Source: Burkholderia sp. SRS-46
GTDB taxonomy: Bacteria; Pseudomonadota; Gammaproteobacteria; Burkholderiales; Burkholderiaceae
Length of the DNA stretch: 64,000 bases
Assembly (NCBI RefSeq): GCF_004343775.1
Contig: NZ_PTXL01000008.1
Coordinates: 1-64,000 of the forward strand
Reading direction: 5' to 3'
Position numbers and translations under genes: made by a program. This document shows positions 16,011 through 25,271 of the stretch, one piece after another; the first letter of the stretch is position 1, and each line of letters opens with the position of its first letter. Below the pieces are notes generated by a model. The model was not told where the DNA came from. It saw only the letters and a program-made list of their open reading frames with translations, and made no database searches.

Positions 16011-17807
16011 ATGCCTTTGCCTACCCCCCCCAGCAAGCTCGGCAGCCTGCTGCCGCCCGACGAATACAAGGCGAAAGCGCGACCCGCGAAAGCCGCGAAG
16101 AAATCCGCCGAAGGGGACGTTTCCACAGCCGGTGAATATGGCCCGGCCAGCGTGGCCCAACCGATGACCGAAGCCGCGAACACCGCTGCGCCGTTGCGCG
16201 CGATCGCGTCCTCGCAGGAAACCGCGAGCGCGCCTGCGCGCACGCGCAAGACCAAGCAGACGGCCGCCTTGCTGCAGCCGATGCCGGCCCCCGCCGAGCC
16301 GGCTGCGCCGGTCGCGCGCGCGGAGAAACCCACCGCCGCGAAACCGGCCGCCGCACCCGTGCGCGAAGCCGGCGCCGCGACGAAATCGCGCGGCCGCAAA
16401 GCCGCTGAAACCGAGATGCAGAAGCTGTTCGTGCTCGACACGAACGTGCTGATGCACGACCCGAGCAGCCTCTTCCGCTTCGAGGAACACGACGTCTATC
16501 TGCCGATGATGACGCTCGAGGAACTCGACAACCACAAGAAGGGGATGTCCGAAGTCGCACGCAATGCGCGCCAGGTGAGCCGCACGCTCGACGCGCTGGT
16601 TGCCGACGCGGGCCCGATCACGAACGGCATTCCGCTGTCGCGCCTCGGCAGCCGCGAGGCGCTCGGCCGCCTGTACTTCCAGACGACGCTCACCCACATT
16701 CCGCCCGTCGAAGGCCTGCCGGAAGGCAAGGCCGACAACCAGATCCTCGGTGTCGTGCGCGCGCTGCAGCGCGACCGGCCGGATCGCCAGGTCGTGCTGG
16801 TGTCGAAAGACATCAACATGCGCATCAAGGCGCATGCGCTCGGCCTGCCCGCCGAAGACTACTTCAACGACCAGGTGCTCGAGGACAAGGATCTCCTCTA
16901 CACCGGCGTGCGCGAGCTGCCGCAGGATTTCTGGACCAAGCACGCGAAGGGCATGGAAAGCTGGCAGGACACGAAGACGGGCACCACGTACTACCGTGTG
17001 ACGGGCCCGCTCGTCGCGTCGATGCTCGTCAACGAGTTCGCCTATCTCGAGCCGCAGAACGGCGAGCCGACGTTCCATGCGATCGTCCGCGAACTGAACG
17101 GCAAGACGGCGCTGCTGCAGACGCTGCGCGACTACAGCCATCACAAGAACAACGTGTGGGGCATCACCGCGCGCAACCGCGAGCAGAACTTCGCGCTGAA
17201 CCTGCTGATGAACCCGGAGATCGACTTCGTCACGCTGCTCGGCCAGGCCGGCACCGGCAAGACGCTCGTCGCGCTCGCGGCAGGCCTCGCGCAAGTGCTC
17301 GACGACAAGCGCTACAACGAGATCATCGTGACGCGCGCGACCGTCCCGGTCGGCGAGGACATCGGTTTCCTGCCCGGCACCGAGGAAGAGAAGATGCAGC
17401 CGTGGATGGGCGCATTCGACGACAACCTCGAAGTCCTGCAGAAAACCGACGACGCGGCCGGCGAATGGGGCCGCGCCGCGACACAGGAGCTGATCCGCTC
17501 GCGCCTGAAGGTCAAGAGCATGAACTTCATGCGCGGCCGCACGTTCGTCGACAAGTATCTGATCATCGACGAGGCGCAGAACCTGACGCCGAAGCAGATG
17601 AAGACGCTCGTCACGCGCGCGGGCCCCGGCACGAAGATCGTCTGCCTCGGCAACATCGCGCAGATCGACACGCCGTACCTGACGGAAGGCAGCTCTGGCC
17701 TCACCTACGTCGTCGACCGCTTCAAGGGCTGGGGCCACAGCGGCCACGTGACCCTCGCGCGCGGCGAACGCTCGCGGCTCGCCGACTACGCGTCGGACAT
17801 CCTGTGA
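16011..17807 (+). CDS. phoH: PIN-domain PhoH family ATPase
   Basis: Cytoplasmic protein joining an N-terminal PIN nuclease-like domain to a C-terminal PhoH ATPase (PhoH2/YlaK type), a group linked to RNA unwinding and cleavage. The PIN domain starts near residue 136 with KLFVLDTNVLMHD and its acidic residues. The PhoH part has Walker A GQAGTGKT and Walker B-like IIDEAQNLTPKQMK. The first ~135 residues are Ala/Lys/Pro-rich and look disordered. The start ATG at 16011 has a GAGGGA ribosome site; a shorter start at 16416 would give only the folded domains. Confidence 0.9.
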   Translation: MPLPTPPSKLGSLLPPDEYKAKARPAKAAKKSAEGDVSTAGEYGPASVAQPMTEAANTAAPLRAIASSQETASAPARTRKTKQTAALLQPMPAPAEPAAPVARAEKPTAAKPAAAPVREAGAATKSRGRKAAETEMQKLFVLDTNVLMHDPSSLFRFEEHDVYLPMMTLEELDNHKKGMSEVARNARQVSRTLDALVADAGPITNGIPLSRLGSREALGRLYFQTTLTHIPPVEGLPEGKADNQILGVVRALQRDRPDRQVVLVSKDINMRIKAHALGLPAEDYFNDQVLEDKDLLYTGVRELPQDFWTKHAKGMESWQDTKTGTTYYRVTGPLVASMLVNEFAYLEPQNGEPTFHAIVRELNGKTALLQTLRDYSHHKNNVWGITARNREQNFALNLLMNPEIDFVTLLGQAGTGKTLVALAAGLAQVLDDKRYNEIIVTRATVPVGEDIGFLPGTEEEKMQPWMGAFDDNLEVLQKTDDAAGEWGRAATQELIRSRLKVKSMNFMRGRTFVDKYLIIDEAQNLTPKQMKTLVTRAGPGTKIVCLGNIAQIDTPYLTEGSSGLTYVVDRFKGWGHSGHVTLARGERSRLADYASDIL

Positions 17808-17855
17808 CGCAATAACGCGACATGCCGGCCCATCCGGGCCGGCTGCCGACGCCGA

Positions 17856-17885
17856 ACGGCGCTCCCGCAACGGAGCGCCGTTTTT
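17856..17885 (+). terminator. Intrinsic terminator after phoH
   Basis: Perfect 10-bp stem ACGGCGCTCC (17856-17865) / GGAGCGCCGT (17872-17881) with a 6-nt loop and five T residues, 50 nt after the phoH stop. Confidence 0.85.
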
Positions 17886-18057
17886 ATTTGGGGTCGAAAT
17901 CAATCGCGATTCGCGTGGCGCAAGCCGCACATTTGCACGCGAAACTTCAAGTAAATTCTCAGGAATGGTTGCCTAAGCCCCGTGGGAGCGACTACCATCG
18001 GGTCTGTCTGTTGTCATACGATAGGTGAGCGCATCGCGTTCGCCCACCCCGCCCGTG

Positions 18058-19119
18058 ATGCTTCGAATCTGGCTTCCCGTCGCCGTCGTCTCGCTGCTTG
18101 CGGCCTGTTCCAGCGTGCCGCCGCAGTCGTCACGCCCGTCGGGCATGACGATCACCACGCCCCGCGCGTTTCCGCCGCCCGCCAATTTCCCGAAATTCGT
18201 CGACCATAGCGTCGGCCAGGAAGAAATCTCGATCCAGGCGATGAGCCTCGTCGGGGTGCCCTATCGCTGGGGCGGCAACACGCCGGACAGCGGCTTCGAT
18301 TGCAGCGGGCTCGTGCGCTACGTGATCGGCCGCGCGGCCGACGTGAACCTGCCACGCACGACCGCCGACATGAGCGGCCACGGCATGTCGATCGACCCCG
18401 ACCAGGTCGCGCCGGGCGACCTGATCTTCTTCAACACGACCGGCCGGCCGCATTCGCATGTCGGCATCTACGTCGGCAAGCTGCGCTTCGTCAATGCGCC
18501 GTCGACGGGCGGCACCGTGCGGCTCGACTACCTGACGAACCCCTACTGGGCGAAGCGCTTCGACGGGATCCGCCGCGTCGCGCCGCCGAAGGCGAAGCCG
18601 ACGCCGTTCGATGCGCCGACCTATGAAGCGCAGCGCGACGTGCCGCCGCGCGCGCAGCCGGCCGCGCCGGCGCCTGTCGTGACGGCCGCAGTGCCGCGCC
18701 AGCCCGCTTATGCGGCCGTGCAGCCCTCGCCGGCGCCGATTGCGCCTGTCATGGCAACCGCACCGGCCATGGCGGCCGCAGCACCCGCCCCGGCCGCACC
18801 CGCCGATCCGTACGAACCGCCGCCGCCGCGCATGGCAGCGGCCCAGCAGCAGGCGGTATCCGTCGTCGAAACGGCAAACGCGGCCCCGCCCACCAGCGCA
18901 CCGGAAGCCGGCACGACGATCCCGACGACTGCGCTGACGGCCGCCGAGGCCGCCGCATTCGACGCGGAACCGCCGCCCGCGGCCGCACCCCGTCAGGCGC
19001 GCGTCGCCCAGCCTGACGCCGTGCAGGTGATGCGCGCGTCGACGCAGTCCGCGCCCGTCAGTGCCCGCTCGGGCACGACCGATGATCCGATTGCACGGTT
19101 CGCGAACGGAAGTTACTGA
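18058..19119 (+). CDS. NlpC/P60 family (C40) lipoprotein, probable peptidoglycan endopeptidase
   Basis: Predicted outer-membrane-anchored cell wall hydrolase. From ATG 18058 the signal peptide ends in a lipobox LLAAC with Cys17 as the lipidated residue. The C40 domain (about 50-165) has the catalytic Cys82 in GFDCSGLVRY and His134 in PHSHVGIYVG. The third catalytic position, His in E. coli Spr, is Asn146 here (RFVNAP). The last ~170 residues are Ala/Pro-rich low-complexity sequence. A GTG at 18025 is an alternative start but would move the signal peptide inward. Total 353 aa. Confidence 0.88.
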   Translation: MLRIWLPVAVVSLLAACSSVPPQSSRPSGMTITTPRAFPPPANFPKFVDHSVGQEEISIQAMSLVGVPYRWGGNTPDSGFDCSGLVRYVIGRAADVNLPRTTADMSGHGMSIDPDQVAPGDLIFFNTTGRPHSHVGIYVGKLRFVNAPSTGGTVRLDYLTNPYWAKRFDGIRRVAPPKAKPTPFDAPTYEAQRDVPPRAQPAAPAPVVTAAVPRQPAYAAVQPSPAPIAPVMATAPAMAAAAPAPAAPADPYEPPPPRMAAAQQQAVSVVETANAAPPTSAPEAGTTIPTTALTAAEAAAFDAEPPPAAAPRQARVAQPDAVQVMRASTQSAPVSARSGTTDDPIARFANGSY

Positions 19120-19351
19120 TTCGCGCGGCGCGGGCACCGCCCGATTGCGCCGCGCGCTCGTGGACATCGGCATATCGAGCGGCATGCGGTCGCCTGAACA
19201 ACCCGCTCGTGAATGGCGGCCTCACCGCCTATCGCCGCTCCGCCTATCCTCGGCTCCGCGCCACGCGCTCAGCTCAGGCGCGAAAAACGCTCATCCGCCC
19301 CGCCCACCCGGCAACCCGCGCACGCCTGACGGCATCGCAGCCCGCCCAAAC

Positions 19352-19386
19352 AAAAAGCGCCGCAGCCTGTCGGCATGCGGCGCTTT
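19352..19386 (-). terminator. Intrinsic terminator after pit
   Basis: Perfect 11-bp stem AAAGCGCCGCA (19354-19364) / TGCGGCGCTTT (19376-19386). On the minus strand it ends in a T run, 28 nt past the pit stop. The remaining 19120-19350 stretch between the convergent genes shows nothing recognisable. Confidence 0.85.
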
Positions 19387-19413
19387 CGGCATCGAAGCGT
19401 CGATCGGTCGCGA

Positions 19414-20424
19414 TCAGAAGATCTGGTGGCCAACCCACCAGCCGCCCGCCGCGAACAGCGCGGACGCGGGCAGCGTCAGCACCCACGCCCAGACGATGTT
19501 GCCGGCGACGCCCCAGCGCACGGCCGACAGCTTCTGCGTCGCACCGACACCGACGATCGCGCCGGTAATCGTGTGCGTCGTCGACACCGGGATGCCGAGC
19601 CACGACGCGATAAACAGCGTCATCGCGCCGCCCGTCTCCGCGCAGAAGCCGCCAACCGGCTTCAGCTTGGTGATCTTCTGGCCCATCGTGCGCACGATCC
19701 GCCAGCCACCGAACAGCGTACCAAGGCCCATCGACAGGTAGCACGCACCGATCACCCACGCCGGCGGCGCATCGGCCGTGGCCGACGCGTAGCCGCTCGC
19801 GATCAGCAGCATCCAGATGATGCCGATCGTCTTCTGCGCGTCATTGCCGCCGTGGCCGAGGCTGTACAGCCCGGCCGAGAACAGCTGCAGCCGGCGGAAG
19901 CGGCGGTCGACCTTGCTCGGCGCGGTGCGGAAATACAGCCACGACACACCGAGCATGAACAGCGAGCCGAGGATGAAACCGAGCAGCGGCGAAATGAAGA
20001 TGAACGCAATCGTCTTCATCAGCCCGTCGATGTTGAGCGACCCCCACCCCGACTTGGCGAGCGCCGAACCGACCAGGCCGCCGATCAGCGCGTGCGACGA
20101 ACTCGACGGAATCCCGTAGTACCAGGTAATGATGTTCCAGCCGATCGCGCCGACGAGTGCGCCGAAGATCACGTAGTGGTCGACGATCGCGGGATCGATC
20201 GTGCCTTTGCCGACGGTCTGCGCCACCTTCAGGTGGAAGATGAAATATGCGATGACGTTGAACGCGGCGGCAAACGCCACCGCCTGCTGCGGCTTCAGCA
20301 CCCCGGTGGACACGACGGTGGCGATCGAGTTCGCCGCGTCGTGGAAGCCGTTCATGAAGTCGAATACGAGCGCGACGAGCACCAGCGCCGCGACCATCCA
20401 TAGGGCAAGTTGTATCGAATGCAT
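19414..20424 (-). CDS. pit: Inorganic phosphate transporter, PiT family
   Basis: Inner-membrane low-affinity metal-phosphate symporter of 336 aa. Both PiT signature repeats are visible: GFHDAANSIATVVSTG near the N-terminus and GHGGNDAQKTIGI in the centre. About ten hydrophobic helices are seen, plus SWLGIPVSTTHTITGAI near the C-terminus. The start is ATG at 20422-20424. It lies 10 nt after the DUF47 gene, the common two-gene arrangement in which the PhoU-like protein controls the transporter. Confidence 0.95.
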   Translation of the reverse strand: MHSIQLALWMVAALVLVALVFDFMNGFHDAANSIATVVSTGVLKPQQAVAFAAAFNVIAYFIFHLKVAQTVGKGTIDPAIVDHYVIFGALVGAIGWNIITWYYGIPSSSSHALIGGLVGSALAKSGWGSLNIDGLMKTIAFIFISPLLGFILGSLFMLGVSWLYFRTAPSKVDRRFRRLQLFSAGLYSLGHGGNDAQKTIGIIWMLLIASGYASATADAPPAWVIGACYLSMGLGTLFGGWRIVRTMGQKITKLKPVGGFCAETGGAMTLFIASWLGIPVSTTHTITGAIVGVGATQKLSAVRWGVAGNIVWAWVLTLPASALFAAGGWWVGHQIF

Positions 20425-20434
20425 CGTGTTCCGC

Positions 20435-21061
20435 TCAGGCGTTTTCCAGCACGATGCCTTCGATGATGTTCGCGACGTCCTCGCACTTGTCGGTGATCTC
20501 TTCGAGCAGCTCGTAGATCGCCTTCAGCTTGATGAGCGTCTTCACGTCGTCCTCTTCGCGGAACAGCTTCGACATCGCCGCGCGCAGCACGCGATCCGCC
20601 TCCGACTCCCAACGATCGATCTCCTCGCACGCCTTGAGGATCTGCGCCGACTGCTTCATGTCGGACAGCAGCGCGACGGCCTGCTGCACGTGCTGCGCCG
20701 CCTGCGTGACGATGTGCGCGAGCTGGCTCGCCTCCGACGTCACGGCCTGCACGTCGTACAGCGACACGGCGGTCGCGACGTCCTCCATCAGGTCGAGGAT
20801 GTCGTCCATCGTCGTGATCAGCTTGTGGATCTCGTCGCGATCGAGCGGCGTGATGAAGGTCTTGTGCAGCAGATCGATCGCTTCGTGCGTCAGCTTGTCA
20901 GCCGCTTTCTCGGCCGACTGCACGTTTTGCTTGTGAATCTCGGCGTCGGCGAGATTGTCGATCAGCAGTTCGAGCTCGCGGCCACCGGAAACGATGTACT
21001 TCGCGTGCGCATTGAAGATTTCGAAGAACTTGCCCTCGGTGGGCATGAATCGACCGAACAT
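20435..21061 (-). CDS. DUF47 (PhoU-like) Pit accessory protein
   Basis: Cytoplasmic all-helical protein of 208 aa of the DUF47/YkaA family, resembling PhoU and usually encoded before pit. MFGRFMPTEGKFFEIFNAHA is the typical start, followed by helices with regularly spaced acidic residues such as TTMDDILDLMEDV, which in PhoU-like proteins bind metal clusters. It is the first gene of a two-gene operon with pit. Upstream, TACAAT (minus strand, 21108-21113) could be its -10 box, but no good -35 is seen. Confidence 0.92.
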   Translation of the reverse strand: MFGRFMPTEGKFFEIFNAHAKYIVSGGRELELLIDNLADAEIHKQNVQSAEKAADKLTHEAIDLLHKTFITPLDRDEIHKLITTMDDILDLMEDVATAVSLYDVQAVTSEASQLAHIVTQAAQHVQQAVALLSDMKQSAQILKACEEIDRWESEADRVLRAAMSKLFREEDDVKTLIKLKAIYELLEEITDKCEDVANIIEGIVLENA

Positions 21062-21199
21062 GGGATTCCTGAGAGATTGTCAGACTACTGTCACGAAAAC
21101 GGGCGACATTGTACCGTTTTCGGTCGCGACGCGACGCGCGCATATGCGCGCGCCGGGATTGGATACAACGCTTGGCGAAATAGGGGTTTACATCCGGCG

Positions 21200-22582
21200 T
21201 TACTCGCCGTAGAAGTTTTGCGCTCCCGCAAAGTTGTCGAACTTCGTGTATTGCCCCAGGAACGTGAGCCGAACGGGGCCGATCGGGCCGTTACGCTGCT
21301 TGCCGATGATGATTTCGGCCGTGCCCTTGTCCGGACTGTCCGGATTGTAGACTTCATCGCGGTAAATGAACAGGATCACGTCCGCATCCTGTTCGATTGC
21401 ACCCGATTCGCGCAGGTCCGACATCACCGGACGCTTGTTCGGACGCTGTTCGAGGCCGCGGTTCAGCTGCGACAGCGCGATCACCGGTACGTCGAGCTCC
21501 TTCGCCAGGCTCTTCAGCGAACGGGAAATTTCCGAGATTTCGGTCGCGCGGTTCTCGCCCTGCGACGAGCCCGACATCAGCTGCAGGTAGTCGACGATGA
21601 TCAGGCCGAGCTTGCCGCACTGGCGGGCGAGCCGGCGTGCGCGCGAGCGCAGTTCCATCGGGTTCAGGCCACCCGTCTCGTCGATGAACAGCTGCGCCTC
21701 GCTCATCTTCTGCACCGCGTGGGTCAGCTTCGGCCAATCCTCGTCGCTCAGGCGCCCGGTTCGCATCCGGTGCTGGTCGAGCCGGCCGACCGAGCCGAGC
21801 ATACGCATCACGAGCTGCGTGCCCGGCATTTCCATCGAGAACACCGCGACCGGCAGGCCGTACTCCACTGCGACGTATTCGCCGATGTTCATCGAGAACG
21901 CGGTCTTGCCCATCGACGGACGGCCCGCGACGATGATCAGCTCGCCGCCGTGCATGCCCGACGTCATCCGATCGAGATCGACGAAGCCCGTCGGCGTACC
22001 CGTCACGTCGCTCGGGTTCTCAGTGTGATATAGCGTGTCGATGCGCTCGACGACCTGCGTGAGCAGCGGGCCGATCTCGAGGAAGCCCTGGTTGCCGCGC
22101 GCGCCGTCTTCGGCGATCGAGAACACCTTCGATTCCGCCTCGTCGAGCAACTGGCGGACTTCCTTGCCCTGCGGGTTGAACGCATCGGCGGAAATCTCGT
22201 CGGCCACCGACACGAGCCGGCGCAGCACTGCGCGGTCGCGCACGATCTCCGCATAGCGGCGGATGTTCGCCGCGCTCGGCGTGTTCTGCGCGAGCGCGTT
22301 CAGATACGCGAGCCCGCCGACGTCGTCGGCCTTGCCCGACGTCGTCAGCGCTTCGTACACGGTCACCACGTCGGCCGGGCGCGTCGACGCGATCAGGCGG
22401 CCGATATGTTCGTAGATGATCCGGTGGTCGTAGCGATAGAAATCGCCTTGCGACAGAAAATCGGCAATCCGGTCCCACGCCGCGTTGTCGAGCAACAGGC
22501 CGCCCAGCACCGACTGCTCGGCTTCGACCGAGTGCGGCGGGACTTTCAGCGATTCGATTTGATGATCTTGCGGCGCGTTCAT
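21200..22582 (-). CDS. dnaB: Replicative DNA helicase DnaB
   Basis: Hexameric 5'-3' helicase that unwinds the replication fork. The 460-aa protein has the N-terminal primase-interaction domain (PHSVEAEQSVLGGLL), then the RecA-like domain with Walker A GRPSMGKTAFS, Walker B IIVDYLQLM, and the loop region SQLNRGLEQR. No intein interrupts the P-loop. It lies downstream of the rpsF-priB-rpsR-rplI group, behind the rplI terminator, so it probably has its own promoter or relies on read-through. Confidence 0.97.
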   Translation of the reverse strand: MNAPQDHQIESLKVPPHSVEAEQSVLGGLLLDNAAWDRIADFLSQGDFYRYDHRIIYEHIGRLIASTRPADVVTVYEALTTSGKADDVGGLAYLNALAQNTPSAANIRRYAEIVRDRAVLRRLVSVADEISADAFNPQGKEVRQLLDEAESKVFSIAEDGARGNQGFLEIGPLLTQVVERIDTLYHTENPSDVTGTPTGFVDLDRMTSGMHGGELIIVAGRPSMGKTAFSMNIGEYVAVEYGLPVAVFSMEMPGTQLVMRMLGSVGRLDQHRMRTGRLSDEDWPKLTHAVQKMSEAQLFIDETGGLNPMELRSRARRLARQCGKLGLIIVDYLQLMSGSSQGENRATEISEISRSLKSLAKELDVPVIALSQLNRGLEQRPNKRPVMSDLRESGAIEQDADVILFIYRDEVYNPDSPDKGTAEIIIGKQRNGPIGPVRLTFLGQYTKFDNFAGAQNFYGE

Positions 22583-22643
22583 GGGTTGGGATTATCGCGA
22601 ATTGAGCGCAGTGACGCCAGAGCCGGCCCGGCGCCCGGACAAC

Positions 22644-22678
22644 AAAAAAGGCAGGCCCCGGTTACCCGGGCGCCTGCC
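22644..22678 (-). terminator. Intrinsic terminator after rplI
   Basis: Stem GGCAGGC (22650-22656) / GCCTGCC (22672-22678) with further CCC/GGG pairing inside. On the minus strand it is followed by six T residues (22644-22649). It separates rplI from dnaB. Confidence 0.85.
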
Positions 22679-22722
22679 CTTCATCCGGGCGGCGGGAGCC
22701 GCCCGGCAATGCTTCGTGTCGC

Positions 22723-23175
22723 TTACGCGTGGTCGCCGATCACGTTGACCGTGACGTCGACGACGACGTCCGTGTGCAGCGCGACCTGAACGCCGTGCTC
22801 GCCGATCATCTTCAGCGGGCCTTCCGGCAGGCGCACTTGCGCCTTCTCGACGTCGTAGCCTGCCTTCTTCAGCAGTTCCGCGATATCGCCGTTCGTGACC
22901 GAGCCGAACAGACGGCCGTCCACGCCCGACTTCTGCGTGATTTCGAACGACTGGCCGTTCAGCTTCTCGCCGACTGCCTGCGAAGCTGCCAGCTTTTCAG
23001 CGGCAACCTTCTCGAGCTCTGCGCGGCGCACTTCGAATTCAGCGATCGCTTCCTTCGTCGCGCGGCGTGCCTTGCGGTTCGGGATCAGGAAGTTGCGTGC
23101 GTAACCGTCCTTGACCTTGACGATATCGCCCAGGTTGCCCAGATTGGCGACTTTTTCCAACAGAATGATTTGCAT
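22723..23175 (-). CDS. rplI: 50S ribosomal protein L9
   Basis: Large-subunit ribosomal protein with two globular domains joined by a long helix. The 150-aa length is normal. The N-terminal signature MQIILLEKVANLGNLGDIVKVKDGYARNFLIP matches L9 (quoted in part: GYARNFLIP near 25-33). The connecting helix is rich in Ala/Glu/Lys, and the C-terminal domain holds GRLFGSVTN. It follows rpsR by 27 nt. Confidence 0.98.
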   Translation of the reverse strand: MQIILLEKVANLGNLGDIVKVKDGYARNFLIPNRKARRATKEAIAEFEVRRAELEKVAAEKLAASQAVGEKLNGQSFEITQKSGVDGRLFGSVTNGDIAELLKKAGYDVEKAQVRLPEGPLKMIGEHGVQVALHTDVVVDVTVNVIGDHA

Positions 23176-23202
23176 TCGAATTCTCCTTATTGCGTCGCCT
23201 GA

Positions 23203-23478
23203 TTACGCCTTGTGCTGATCGGTGTACGGCAGCAGCGCGAGGAAACGCGCACGCTTGATTGCCGTATCCAGCTGACGCTGATAGTGCGCCTTCGTACCCG
23301 TCAGGCGAGCCGGCGTGATCTTGCCGTTTTCGCCGATGAAGTCCTTCAGCGTTTCCGTGTCCTTGTAGTCGATCTGCTCGACGCCTGCGGCCGTGAAACG
23401 GCAGAACTTCTTGCGCTTGAAGAGCGGGTTTTGTTGCTGACGACGCTTGTCGAATTTCTTACCAGTCGGGCGGGGCAT
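23203..23478 (-). CDS. rpsR: 30S ribosomal protein S18
   Basis: Small-subunit protein that pairs with S6 on the 16S central domain. The 91-aa sequence has the basic N-terminus and [12 protein letters not shown], then [13 protein letters not shown] and the C-terminal [21 protein letters not shown] region. The gene begins 2 nt after priB and lies between priB and rplI. Confidence 0.98.
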
Positions 23479-23480
23479 GT

Positions 23481-23780
23481 TCAGTCCTTTCCAATGTCCT
23501 GCAATGCTGTGATGTGAAACACCAAGGTTCTCGCGTTGCGGCTCTTCTTCGCCAGGAAGCCCGTGAACAGCGTCTCGACGCCCATTTCACGGCTTTCCAG
23601 CCCGCCGCTCGCCTCACCGGCCGCCACCGCCTCGATCGTCATTTCGACCTGACGGCGAATGCCTGCTTCGACGACTTCCGTACGGTGGTGCAACGTGGCG
23701 CTTGCGATCGGAACGCCGGCGGGGGTGTACCGCACCGGTGCGCGTTCAACGACGCTCGCCGTCAATTGCAACCTGTTCAC
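23481..23780 (-). CDS. priB: Primosomal replication protein N (PriB)
   Basis: Single-strand DNA-binding OB-fold protein of the PriA-PriB-DnaT replication restart primosome. The 99-aa sequence starts at a GTG ([24 protein letters not shown]) and keeps the pattern [19 protein letters not shown] and an IEAVAAGEA strand region typical of PriB. Its place between rpsF and rpsR is the conserved one, and it ends 2 nt before rpsR. Confidence 0.93.
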
Positions 23781-23820
23781 GTGAGTCGCGCGCTCCTTGG
23801 TAGCTTAAATAACTACGAGC

Positions 23821-24195
23821 TTAAGCCTGCGCTTCGGTCGGCTGAGCAGCAGCCGCCTTCTTGGCTTCTTCGCGCTGAACTTCCTTCATCATCGGCGACG
23901 GGCCGGTTTCGGCCTTCTTCATCTTGACGATGAGGTGGCGCAGCACGGCGTCGTTGAACTTGAACGCGTGTTCGAGTTCGTCGAGCGTCGTCTGGTCGCA
24001 CTCGATGTTCATGCAGACGTAGTGAGCCTTCGCGAGTTTCTCGATCATGTAGGCCAGCTGGCGACGGCCCCAGTCCTCGACACGGTGGATCTGACCGCCG
24101 TGCGACGTGATCGTGGTCTTGTAACGCTCGATCATCGCGGGCACTTGCTCGCTTTGATCGGGGTGCACGATGAATACGATTTCGTAATGACGCAT
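23821..24195 (-). CDS. rpsF: 30S ribosomal protein S6
   Basis: Small-subunit protein of 124 aa binding S18. MRHYEIVFIVHPDQSEQVPA is the S6 N-terminus, followed by GGQIHRVEDWGRRQLAYMIEK and a charged tail. The ATG at 24193-24195 with AAGGAG ahead is preferred over an in-frame start nine codons upstream. First gene of rpsF-priB-rpsR-rplI. Confidence 0.98.
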   Translation of the reverse strand: MRHYEIVFIVHPDQSEQVPAMIERYKTTITSHGGQIHRVEDWGRRQLAYMIEKLAKAHYVCMNIECDQTTLDELEHAFKFNDAVLRHLIVKMKKAETGPSPMMKEVQREEAKKAAAAQPTEAQA

Positions 24196-24261
24196 TACAC
24201 ACTCCTTGTGGATTGAAGCCACCCGGGCGTCTGAACCGGTGTGGCAAGTGAGAAGCCGAAG

Positions 24262-24290
24262 ATTCTAACCCGGATATGGGTCACGTGCAA
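24262..24290 (-). promoter_or_regulatory. Sigma-70 promoter for rpsF operon
   Basis: On the minus strand TTGCAC (24285-24290) and TAGAAT (24262-24267) are spaced by exactly 17 bp. Transcription would start near 24255, about 60 nt before the rpsF ATG. Confidence 0.7.
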
Positions 24291-24422
24291 GGTTCATGCA
24301 CGATTCGCCGCGCGAATCAGCCGTATTTTCAACGACTTGAGCCCGGGCGGACGGCTTCGGCGGCCAGGCGCGGCGTTCACGACCTCGCGGATCCCCGCGG
24401 GGTCGGATCTCATGCCGCGCCG

Positions 24423-25271
24423 TCACTCGGTGCGCCGCGCGGCGAGACGCGTGTTCAGGGTCGCCTTGAACGCCGCGAGCGCCGACGGCTCGGCGTCGGT
24501 CACCGCCCACCACGTCATGCCGGCCGCGTCCCAGCGATCGAGCGCATAGCCCTGCGACACGGTCGCGTACGGCGCCGCCTGCCCGCCCTCCCCGGACGGG
24601 CGCACGTACACGTCGATCACGTGCTGCCGGTAGCGGTAGACCAGCACCGCGACGCGGCGCTGCCCGACGTAGTCGAGCCGCCCGCCCGCGAGCGGGAAAC
24701 CGCTCGCGGCCAGATCCTCGACCGGCGGCGCATAGTCGAGCCGCCCGTTGAACCACGGCTTGACCGTGTGGCGGTCGGTCGAGATCACGTCGATGTCGCG
24801 CGCCGACAGTCCGGCGCGCACATGGCTCGCGACGAGTTCGTCGACCGTGCGGTCCGTCGCCGCGCGGTGCGCGGACAGCGTCAGCCCCGCGCCCGCGGCG
24901 AGCGCGATCGCAAGCGCGACACCCCAGCCGAGGCCCGGCAGCGCGGCCGCGCGCGGCCCCGGCCGGGCGGCTTGCGGGCCGCGCGCGGCGCCCCGCAGGC
25001 CAAGCCGCTCGAACCAGCGCGGCCCGCGCGCCGCCGCACGGGGCGCGTCCTCTGCCGCCGGCAGCCCGGCGAGAATGCGTGCGCGCAGCGCGTCCGGCGC
25101 GCGGTGGTATTCGGCCTGTCGGACCGCCTGGCTCAGCGCGACGATCCGGTCGCGCTCGCGCCGGCACGCGTCGCACGTGTCGACGTGCCGCTGGATCCGC
25201 AGCGCATCGGGCGCCGGCAGTTCGCGGTCGACGTCCGCGCCGAGCAGGTCACGCGCTTCGTTACAGTCCAT
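24423..25271 (-). CDS. Zinc-type transmembrane anti-sigma factor
   Basis: Membrane anti-sigma of 282 aa predicted to hold the adjacent ECF sigma factor. The N-terminal cytoplasmic domain has the ZAS-type His29-X3-Cys33-X2-Cys36 motif plus Cys3. One membrane helix is visible near residues 114-133. The ~150-residue C-terminal periplasmic part contains TVKPWFNGRLDYAPPVEDL, a motif common in this anti-sigma group. It overlaps the sigma gene by 11 nt, so the two are translationally coupled. The signal it responds to is unknown. Confidence 0.88.
   Translation of the reverse strand: MDCNEARDLLGADVDRELPAPDALRIQRHVDTCDACRRERDRIVALSQAVRQAEYHRAPDALRARILAGLPAAEDAPRAAARGPRWFERLGLRGAARGPQAARPGPRAAALPGLGWGVALAIALAAGAGLTLSAHRAATDRTVDELVASHVRAGLSARDIDVISTDRHTVKPWFNGRLDYAPPVEDLAASGFPLAGGRLDYVGQRRVAVLVYRYRQHVIDVYVRPSGEGGQAAPYATVSQGYALDRWDAAGMTWWAVTDAEPSALAAFKATLNTRLAARRTE

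Noticed and set aside
21094..21122. 9-bp inverted repeat between dnaB and the DUF47 gene as a terminator
   Set aside because: No T tract follows on the minus strand and it overlaps a likely -10 box for the DUF47 gene, so its role is unclear.
22583..22722. dnaB as a simple continuation of the rpsF operon
   Set aside because: A strong T-tailed terminator sits between rplI and dnaB, so I did not call one uninterrupted operon.
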